From Chryseobacterium formosum (lineage in GTDB: Bacteria; Bacteroidota; Bacteroidia; Flavobacteriales; Weeksellaceae): a stretch of 64,000 nt of DNA. Positions 8,768 through 15,623 of this stretch are shown one piece after another; the stretch's first letter is position 1; every line of letters begins with the position of its first letter. Position numbers and translations under genes: made by a program. Location of the stretch: NCBI RefSeq assembly GCF_026460885.1, contig NZ_JAOVZW010000001.1:62001-126000 (forward strand), in the 5' to 3' direction. The notes beneath the pieces were generated by a model. The model was not told the origin of the DNA. It made no database searches and saw only the letters and a list, made by a program, of their open reading frames with translations.

Positions 8768-11038
8768 ATGAAAAAAGTTTTACTCCTCAGTTTTTTGTTC
8801 GTTTTATCAATCATTAACCAAGATTTAAAAGCTCAAACCTATCAACTTACAGGTAGTCCTGTAATCAACACAACAGGATGGGACATTGTTCCTTCAGCAT
8901 CTGCAACTGGTGATTTCGTACAGCTTACAGCAGATCAAACCAGCCAATTTGGAGCTATTAAGCTATCAAATGCCATCAATCTTAAATATTGCGATAAATG
9001 GAAAGTTGAATTTGATTTCAGAATCGATGGAAACGGAACCACAGCATACGGAAGAGGTGACGGTCTTACTTTCTGGTATCTTTCAAACCCTCCAACTGCA
9101 TTTACAACAGGAGGTGGATTGGGAATTCCAGCTAATGCAAACGGATTAATGGTTGCGTTTGATATATTCAATAATTCTACGGAAGGACAAATGAGCAAAG
9201 TACACGTTCTTTACGGAACCAATAATGTACCTGCAGGAAATCCTAATATTGAGTATAATATGACTGCAAACAGTACTTTTCACTCTGCAGATCTTAATCC
9301 TACACAACCTTTCGTAGGTGCAAACTACAAACACGTAGAAGTAAATGGTGAGATTGATCCAAATAATCCCAATATTTGGTTAATTCAAATCAAAATTGAC
9401 GGTGTTATGATTACCAACCAATCTTTCACTGCAACTGGCGGAGCAATTGGTATGACTCAAGGTTATTTCGGGTTTTCAGCCGGAACGGGAGCTGCAAGTG
9501 CAAGACATTCAATCAAAAATGCAAAAATATTTATTGATAAAGTGCCTATTCTTCAATCTACAATTACTCCTTTTGTTTGTACAAATCCTGCAACAGGAAA
9601 TGGTTTCGTAAATTTAACTTCGTATGCTAATCAATTTGTAAATAATCCTGCCAATTACATTATTACTTATTACGTTCTAGGTAATCCTGTTCCTATTGCA
9701 AATCCTACAAACTTTCAATATTCAGCTGGTACTACGACTATTCAGGTTGTTGTAAAAGACCCTTCCTCTACTTTGTGTGATAACGGAGACGGTAAAATTA
9801 TTTTAAACCCAACTCCATTTGCCGCAGCAGACGTCACAATGACCGCTTGTAATAACAATAATGCAGGAATAGCCTACTATAATTTAAATAATGCCGCATT
9901 AACAACTCTTCCAGGAGTAACGAAACATTATTACCATACTTTATCTGATTTAAATGCCGGAATTAATGAAATTTTAAACTGGGCAAACTTTCCAGCAGCA
10001 CACGGAACAACAATTCACGTTAAGGTAACAACAGCTCAAGGTTGTGTTGACAATGCCATCATAACACTTAATCATTACCCTACAGTTACTGTAACCAATG
10101 CTACTTTAAGATCTTGTTTTATTGAGACCAATCCTTCTACAGGTTTATTTAATCTTACAACAGCAAATGTTACTACTCAAGCAGGAACAAAACAATACTA
10201 TCCTTCTTTAACAGACGCTGTCAACGGGACGAATAACATTCCGGATCCTCAAAATCATACTGCTCCAAACGGAGTTGTTTATATAAAAGTAATTGACGGA
10301 AACGGATGTTATGCTATTGCACAAGTTACATTAGTTGTTATCCCACCAGTTTATTCAACTGTTTTAAAAGATAAAATTATTTGCATAGAAGATAAGACCA
10401 CTCTAGATGCAGGAACAGGATTCAGCAGTTATTTATGGAGTACAGGAGCAACTACACAAACTATTTCAAATGTGGGAGTTGGAACCTATTGGGTAAAACT
10501 TAAAACAGGAGATTGTACTTCAACGCAAACCGTAAAAGTTTTCGCTTCAGAACAGCCTGTCGTTACTTCTATCGATGTAAATGCTACTACAATTACAGTG
10601 TATGCAAATGGAGGGACACCTGCTTATCAATATTCATTAGACAATGTTAATTGGCAGGAATCTAATATTTTCAAACAATTATCAAGAGGAATTCACAAAA
10701 TTTACGTGAAAGATTCTTACGATTGTGAGCCAATGGAAGTTGAGGTTACCGTACCAAATATCATCAATGTAATTACTCCGAATGGCGATGGTCTTAATGA
10801 TTTTATAGATTATTCAGCTTTAGGAAGCAAAATTGATTTAACATTTAACGTTTACGATCGTTACGGAACAAAACTTCACCAAGGTGACAAAACCAATAAT
10901 TACAGATGGGACGGAACCGCAAACGGCAGAAAAGTTCCTACAGGAAGCTACTGGTATTCTGTAACATGGAATGAAAACAACAAAACCAGAACTCCTGTAA
11001 AATTAGCAGGTTGGATCATGGTTAAAAACAGAGAATAA
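8768..11038 (+). CDS. L-type lectin-domain protein with T9SS type B sorting domain
   Basis: A 756-residue paralogue of the previous gene. Signal peptide about 1-23 (ending DLKAQ). An L-type lectin-like domain spans about 24-260 (WKVEFDFRIDGNG, RGDGLTFWYLSNPP, GLMVAFDIFNNS, MTQGYFGFSAGTG). Ig-like segments follow and include SCFIETNPST and CIEDKTTLDAGTGFSSYLW, nearly the same as in the partial gene at 1-1709. The last 92 or so residues are the type B sorting domain (NVITPNGDGLND, PTGSYWYSVTW, GWIMVKNRE). Probably a surface adhesin or glycan-binding protein exported by T9SS. It is flanked by terminators, so it probably has its own transcript. No PorP/SprF partner is adjacent. Confidence 0.9.
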   Translation: MKKVLLLSFLFVLSIINQDLKAQTYQLTGSPVINTTGWDIVPSASATGDFVQLTADQTSQFGAIKLSNAINLKYCDKWKVEFDFRIDGNGTTAYGRGDGLTFWYLSNPPTAFTTGGGLGIPANANGLMVAFDIFNNSTEGQMSKVHVLYGTNNVPAGNPNIEYNMTANSTFHSADLNPTQPFVGANYKHVEVNGEIDPNNPNIWLIQIKIDGVMITNQSFTATGGAIGMTQGYFGFSAGTGAASARHSIKNAKIFIDKVPILQSTITPFVCTNPATGNGFVNLTSYANQFVNNPANYIITYYVLGNPVPIANPTNFQYSAGTTTIQVVVKDPSSTLCDNGDGKIILNPTPFAAADVTMTACNNNNAGIAYYNLNNAALTTLPGVTKHYYHTLSDLNAGINEILNWANFPAAHGTTIHVKVTTAQGCVDNAIITLNHYPTVTVTNATLRSCFIETNPSTGLFNLTTANVTTQAGTKQYYPSLTDAVNGTNNIPDPQNHTAPNGVVYIKVIDGNGCYAIAQVTLVVIPPVYSTVLKDKIICIEDKTTLDAGTGFSSYLWSTGATTQTISNVGVGTYWVKLKTGDCTSTQTVKVFASEQPVVTSIDVNATTITVYANGGTPAYQYSLDNVNWQESNIFKQLSRGIHKIYVKDSYDCEPMEVEVTVPNIINVITPNGDGLNDFIDYSALGSKIDLTFNVYDRYGTKLHQGDKTNNYRWDGTANGRKVPTGSYWYSVTWNENNKTRTPVKLAGWIMVKNRE

Positions 11039-11064
11039 TTTTTTTTCATACTATACTTAATTTG

Positions 11065-11096
11065 AAATCACTTCTTTCGGGAAGTGATTTTTTTAT
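11065..11096 (+). terminator. Rho-independent terminator
   Basis: AAATCACTTC-TTTCGG-GAAGTGATTT hairpin (10 bp) followed by T-rich sequence, just after the stop at 11038. Confidence 0.9.
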
Positions 11097-11152
11097 TTAG
11101 AAAATATCCAAATAGATTTTGTTTAAAACAAGCTTTATTCCGCTTCAATTCT

Positions 11153-11160
11153 TAAATTTG
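11153..11160 (+). promoter_or_regulatory. Candidate -7 box (TAAATTTG)
   Basis: Exact TAnnTTTG match ending 4 nt before the ATG at 11165, implying a very short leader for the nitroreductase gene. Confidence 0.45.
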
Positions 11161-11164
11161 TCTT

Positions 11165-11794
11165 ATGAATTATTTGGAAGCTTTAAGCAGAAGATATTCT
11201 GTAAAAAAATTTAATCCTGATTTGACGATTCCTCAGGAAACACTTCTCAGTATCTTAGAGTCAGGAAAATTGGCGGCAAGCTCTTTAGGATTGCAGCCTT
11301 ATAAAATCTTGGTGGTGGAAAGCAAAGAAATGAAAGAAAAACTTATTCCTGCATTCTATAATCCATCACAAATTTCCACTTGTTCACATCTAGTGGTGAT
11401 TGTTTCAAAAAAAATGATTGAAGAAAATTACATCAATGGTTATTTTAATCATATTTCAGAAGTCAGAAATATTGAATTGGAAAAGCTTGATCTTTTTAAA
11501 AACAGCATCAACAATCACGTAAGCCAGAAAAACGAAGACGAACTTTTCAACTGGGCAGAAAAACAATCTTATATCGTTTTGGCAAATTTGATGTATGCTG
11601 CAGCGATTGAAAACATCGACACTTGCCCGATGGAAGGTTTCAGACAAGATTTAATTGAAGAAATTTTAGATATTGATTCTGAAAAAGAAAAAGTAACCGT
11701 CACATTGGCATTAGGTTACCGCTCTGAAGAAGATCACTTCCAACACATGAAAAAAGTAAGAAAACCAAACGAAAAATTGTTTAAATTTATTTAA
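11165..11794 (+). CDS. NAD(P)H-dependent nitroreductase-family oxidoreductase
   Basis: A 209-residue flavin enzyme of the nitroreductase/NfsB fold, using FMN and NAD(P)H to reduce nitroaromatics, quinones or similar acceptors in the cytoplasm. Visible features are the N-terminal RRYSVKKFNPD phosphate-binding segment (about 9-19), LAASSLGLQPYKILVV (about 37-52), and the C-terminal SYIVLANLMYAAAIENIDTCPMEGF stretch at about 136-160 with a GYRSEEDHF tail. Length fits the family. The natural substrate cannot be assigned. It lies 30 bp upstream of nadB in the same direction and may be cotranscribed with it. Confidence 0.9.
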   Translation: MNYLEALSRRYSVKKFNPDLTIPQETLLSILESGKLAASSLGLQPYKILVVESKEMKEKLIPAFYNPSQISTCSHLVVIVSKKMIEENYINGYFNHISEVRNIELEKLDLFKNSINNHVSQKNEDELFNWAEKQSYIVLANLMYAAAIENIDTCPMEGFRQDLIEEILDIDSEKEKVTVTLALGYRSEEDHFQHMKKVRKPNEKLFKFI

Positions 11795-11824
11795 TTATTT
11801 AGACAGTTGTCTTAAAGCAAGAAT

Positions 11825-13402
11825 ATGATAAAAGCGGATGTATTAGTGATTGGTTCCGGGATTTCCGGATTATCTTATGCCATAAAAGTTTCCGAACAAT
11901 TTCCCGATGCCAAAATAATCATCGTAACAAAGTCTGACGAAGACGAAAGTAATACAAAATATGCTCAAGGCGGTTTGGCGGTGGTTACCGATTCTAAAAA
12001 CGATAATTTCAACAAACATATCGAAGACACGATGAGAGCCGGAGATGGCGAAAATAAACGTGATGTTGTAGAAATGGTTGTAAAAGAAGCTCCTGCAAGA
12101 TTTAACGAAATCGTTGAATGGGGCGCAAATTTTGATAAGAAAAACGGCGAATTTGCTTTAGGTAGAGAAGGCGGTCACACAGAAAATAGAATTGTACATC
12201 ACAAAGACATCACCGGTTTTGAAATAGAAAGAGCTTTACTTCAAACAGTAAAAAACAGCCCAAATATTGAAATTCTTGACCATCATTACGTTATTGATAT
12301 CATTACTCAGCATCACGTTCCTGGAAAAGAATTAAATGAAGGCGAAATTAATTGCTACGGAGCTTATATTTTAGATGAAAAATCTAAATCCATTAAAAAA
12401 ATTACTTCCAAAATTACTTTAGCTGCAACGGGAGGAGCAGGACATGTTTATAAAAACACGACCAATCCAACAATCGCTACAGGAGACGGAATCGCTTTCG
12501 TTGCCCGTGCAAAAGGAAAAGTGACCAATATGCAGTATTATCAATTCCATCCGACTGCTTTATACAGTAAACTTGATGGGATGCTGTTCTTAATTTCTGA
12601 GGCAGTTCGTGGTGATGGTGCTAAATTAAGAACCAAGAGAGGCGAAAAATTCATGCATAAATATGATGAAAGAGAAGAATTAGCTTCAAGAGATATTGTT
12701 GCAAGAGCTATAGACGCTGAAATGAAAATTACGGGAGACGAATTTGTTGGTCTAGACTGCCGTGAAATGAATCACGAAAAATTTTTAGAACATTTCCCAA
12801 ATATTTATAAAAAATGTAAAGACGAAGGAGTTGATCCCTTTACTCAATTGATTCCTGTAGTTCCGGCTTGTCATTATTTGATGGGCGGAATTGAGGTTGA
12901 TAAAGACGGACAATCTTCATTAAATAATCTTTTTGCTGTTGGTGAATGCACAAATTCCGGGCTTCACGGTGCAAACAGATTGGCATCAAACTCATTATTG
13001 GAAGGTTTGGTTTTCGGTCACAATGCAGCCATGAAAACTGTAGAATTATTAAAAGAAAACAATTTCAATTTCGACGATTTAAAAGCCGTTCCGGAATGGA
13101 ATGAAGAAGGAATGAAAATTATTGACGAAATGGTGATTGTTTCTTACCTCAGAAAACAACTTCAGGAAATGATGAGCGACTTAGTAGGTATTGTAAGAAG
13201 TAACAGCAGGCTCAAAATGGCTTTAAGAAAACATTCTGAAATCGCTGCTGCAGTTGATGAGATTTACCACTACTCTATTCTTTCACCTCAACTTTCAGAA
13301 TTACGAAATTTAACAACTGTTGCCCATCTGATTATTACCCAATCGATGGAAATGACTCAGAATAAAGGTGCATTTTACAATAAAGATTTAGTTCAAGCAT
13401 AA
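11825..13402 (+). CDS. nadB: L-aspartate oxidase
   Basis: First step of de novo NAD synthesis: oxidises L-aspartate to iminoaspartate with FAD. At 525 residues it is of normal length. The Rossmann FAD motif VIGSGISGLSYA is at about 8-19. Other family blocks are KYAQGGLAVV (about 46), GREGGHTENRIVHHKD (about 117), GGAGHVYKNTTNP, FHPTALY, SEAVRGDGAKLR, and the C-terminal FAD-binding GECTNSGLHGANRLASNSLLEGLVFG. It would act with NadA (not in this window) and NadC, whose gene is downstream after an intervening nuclease gene. The HPTALY and EAVRGDG blocks and the genomic pairing with nadC support NadB over succinate dehydrogenase flavoprotein. Confidence 0.96.
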   Translation: MIKADVLVIGSGISGLSYAIKVSEQFPDAKIIIVTKSDEDESNTKYAQGGLAVVTDSKNDNFNKHIEDTMRAGDGENKRDVVEMVVKEAPARFNEIVEWGANFDKKNGEFALGREGGHTENRIVHHKDITGFEIERALLQTVKNSPNIEILDHHYVIDIITQHHVPGKELNEGEINCYGAYILDEKSKSIKKITSKITLAATGGAGHVYKNTTNPTIATGDGIAFVARAKGKVTNMQYYQFHPTALYSKLDGMLFLISEAVRGDGAKLRTKRGEKFMHKYDEREELASRDIVARAIDAEMKITGDEFVGLDCREMNHEKFLEHFPNIYKKCKDEGVDPFTQLIPVVPACHYLMGGIEVDKDGQSSLNNLFAVGECTNSGLHGANRLASNSLLEGLVFGHNAAMKTVELLKENNFNFDDLKAVPEWNEEGMKIIDEMVIVSYLRKQLQEMMSDLVGIVRSNSRLKMALRKHSEIAAAVDEIYHYSILSPQLSELRNLTTVAHLIITQSMEMTQNKGAFYNKDLVQA

Positions 13403-13462
13403 TTGATTATTAATTTTAAATCCTTAAAAAGGAAAATTTAAAGTTTATTATAAATTTTGGAT

Positions 13463-14551
13463 ATGCTGGAAAAAAGCAATGAACAATACATCAGTTGGAT
13501 TTTAGATTTAAAACAAAAAATCCAGCAAAGCCAAATCAAAGCGGCAATTCAGGTGAATTCTGCTTTGATAGAAATGTATTGGGATTTGGGAAAGGAAATA
13601 TCCGAACGAAATTTTGAAAATACTTATGGTTCAGGATTTTTTTCACAGCTAAGCAAAGACTTACGTATAGAATTTCCTGAAATAAAAGGTTTTTCTGAAA
13701 GCAATCTAAAATACTGCAAAAGATTCTATCTGTTTTATAATCAAGAAAATACAAATCGTCACCAAGTTGGTGACGAATTCACGAATGAGGATAATCAAAA
13801 TCGTCAACAATTTGTTGACGAATTGATAAATAATATCTTTCTAGTTCCATGGGGTCATCATGTCACCTTGATGACTAAATGCTCAACTTCTAAAGAAGCT
13901 TATTTTTACATCAAAAAAAAAATAGAGAATGGTTGGAGTAGGGCTGTTTTACTCAATATGATTTCGGGAAAATTGATTGAGAGTCAAGGAAAAACTATTA
14001 ATAATTTTTCAAAAACACTTCCCGAATACGAAAGCGAATTGATACGCGAAACATTGAAGGATCCTTATATTTTTGACTTTATAAATATTACAGAAACCTA
14101 TAAAGAAAAAGAATTAGAAAATGCTTTAACCGAAAACATTTCAAAATTTTTGATAGAATTGGGAAGCGGATTTGCATTTGTGGGAAAACAAGTTGAAATC
14201 TCAGTTGGGAATCAGTCTTTTTTTATTGATTTACTTTTTTATCATATTAAATTAAAAAGATATATCGTCATCGAATTAAAAACCGGACATTTTGAACCGG
14301 AGTTCGCTGGTAAATTCAATTTTTATGTAACTGCCGTTGACAAACAAATGAGAGACGAAAATGACAACGCAACCGTTGGAATGATCATCTGTAAAGATAA
14401 AAATGAAATTATCGCAGAATATTCTCTCACAGATCTTCATAAGCCATTAGGAATTTCTTCCTACGAACTTAAAAAAATATTACCCGAAAATTTCAAATCT
14501 CACCTTCCATCAATTGAAGAAGTGGAAAATGAACTAAAAAAATTACAATAA
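13463..14551 (+). CDS. PDDEXK nuclease-domain protein, DUF1016 (YhcG) family
   Basis: A 362-residue DUF1016/YhcG-type protein. The N-terminal helical DUF1016 region (about 1-160) includes QIKAAIQVNSALIEMYWDLG and the family hallmark VPWGHHVTLM at about 129-138. The C-terminal PDDEXK-like nuclease fold (about 200-350) shows FFIDLLFYH with a candidate catalytic Asp and VIELK as the ExK motif near residue 269. The ATG at 13463 is preferred to a TTG two codons upstream. The gene lies 60 bp after nadB and its stop overlaps the nadC start by one base, so it is inserted into a NAD operon without breaking it. The family has been suggested to have DNA-repair or mobile-element roles; function here is unknown. 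Two matched palindromes lie inside it (13756-13776 and 13801-13821). Confidence 0.88.
   Translation: MLEKSNEQYISWILDLKQKIQQSQIKAAIQVNSALIEMYWDLGKEISERNFENTYGSGFFSQLSKDLRIEFPEIKGFSESNLKYCKRFYLFYNQENTNRHQVGDEFTNEDNQNRQQFVDELINNIFLVPWGHHVTLMTKCSTSKEAYFYIKKKIENGWSRAVLLNMISGKLIESQGKTINNFSKTLPEYESELIRETLKDPYIFDFINITETYKEKELENALTENISKFLIELGSGFAFVGKQVEISVGNQSFFIDLLFYHIKLKRYIVIELKTGHFEPEFAGKFNFYVTAVDKQMRDENDNATVGMIICKDKNEIIAEYSLTDLHKPLGISSYELKKILPENFKSHLPSIEEVENELKKLQ
13756..13776 (+). repeat. Palindrome inside the DUF1016 gene, copy 1
   Basis: TCGTCACCAA-G-TTGGTGACGA: two 10-nt arms around a single central base. It is coding (reads roughly RHQVGDE) and lies 45 nt before a second, similar palindrome in the same frame. 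Confidence 0.9.
13801..13821 (+). repeat. Palindrome inside the DUF1016 gene, copy 2
   Basis: TCGTCAACAA-T-TTGTTGACGA: two 10-nt arms around a central base, with the same design as copy 1 and compensating changes in both arms (CACC/GGTG becomes CAAC/GTTG). It reads roughly RQQFVDE. Confidence 0.9.
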
Positions 14552-15411
14552 TGAAAAGACCAAGCTACGCTACCGATAAAGTTTTAAAACAATTCATTAA
14601 AAATGCTTTGGAGGAAGACATTCAAGATGGCGATCATTCTACATTGTCTACAATCCCTAAAGATCTTCAGCAAAGTGCCAAACTTTTAGTTAAAGAAAAC
14701 TGCATTTTGGCCGGTGTTGAATTGGCTGAAATTATTTTTAAAACGTTCGACAAGAATTTAAAAGTTGAAAACTATATCAAAGATGGTGAAGTAGCAAAAG
14801 TGGGTGACATCGCATTTATTGTTACAGGAAGTGCAAGATCTATTCTTTCAACTGAAAGATTAGTTCTAAATTGTATGCAGAGAATGAGTGGTATCGCAAC
14901 TTTAACTCATGATTGGGACTCACGATTGATTGGTTCCAAAACAAAACTTTTAGACACGAGAAAAACTACTCCCAACTTCAGAGTTTGCGAAAAATGGGCA
15001 GTTGCAATCGGTGGCGGAACCAATCACAGATATGGTCTTTATGACATGATTATGCTGAAAGACAATCACATCGATTACAATGGAAGCATTACCAATGCTG
15101 TGAAAATGGCAAAAGACTATGTGAAAAAATCTAAGAAAAAACTTAAAATAGAAGTTGAAACCCGTAATCTTGAAGAAGTACAAGAAGCTATTGATGCAAA
15201 AGTTGACAGAATCATGCTCGACAATATGGATGTTGCCACAATGACCAAAGCAGTACAATTGATCAACGGGTCTTGCGAAAGTGAAGCTTCAGGCGGAATT
15301 ACAAGAAATCAACTGAAAGATATTGCCGCTACAGGAGTAACCTACATCTCTGTAGGAGCGCTTACACACTCGGCTGACAATATAGATTTGAGTTTAAAAG
15401 CACATCAATAA
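14551..15411 (+). CDS. nadC: Nicotinate-nucleotide pyrophosphorylase (carboxylating)
   Basis: Quinolinate phosphoribosyltransferase: converts quinolinate and PRPP to nicotinate mononucleotide, CO2 and pyrophosphate, the step after NadB/NadA in de novo NAD synthesis. Its 286 residues are typical. Visible blocks are LEEDIQDGDHST (about 18-29), ERLVLNCMQRMSGIAT (about 108-123), LDTRKTTPNFRVCEKWAV, GGGTNHRYGLYDMIMLKDNH (about 150-170), KIEVETRNLEE, and ASGGITRNQLKDIAATGVTYISVGALTHS at the C-terminus. Its ATG overlaps the last base of the preceding nuclease stop codon, showing translational coupling within the nadB-nuclease-nadC unit. Confidence 0.97.
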   Translation: MKRPSYATDKVLKQFIKNALEEDIQDGDHSTLSTIPKDLQQSAKLLVKENCILAGVELAEIIFKTFDKNLKVENYIKDGEVAKVGDIAFIVTGSARSILSTERLVLNCMQRMSGIATLTHDWDSRLIGSKTKLLDTRKTTPNFRVCEKWAVAIGGGTNHRYGLYDMIMLKDNHIDYNGSITNAVKMAKDYVKKSKKKLKIEVETRNLEEVQEAIDAKVDRIMLDNMDVATMTKAVQLINGSCESEASGGITRNQLKDIAATGVTYISVGALTHSADNIDLSLKAHQ

Positions 15412-15623
15412 ATCATTACATTTTTAATAAAAACAAAGGCTATTTGTTAAAAATTAAATAATATGATTTTTTTCACATGAAAATTCATATTTTCTATTTT
15501 TTACTGAAAATCAACACATTAAGCTTTGTTAAGAATCGTTAAAAATTAACATTCAGTTAATAATAGTTAAATTTTATTTGTCGAATTTTGCTGAAAATTT
15601 AATTCTAACTATTACTTACGATT

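Noticed and set aside
13756..13821. CRISPR-like repeat in the DUF1016 gene
   Set aside because: Only two copies, inside a coding frame, with no spacers and no cas genes.
13463..14551. Restriction-modification system
   Set aside because: A nuclease domain is present, but no methyltransferase is adjacent and the DUF1016 family is not a classical restriction enzyme.
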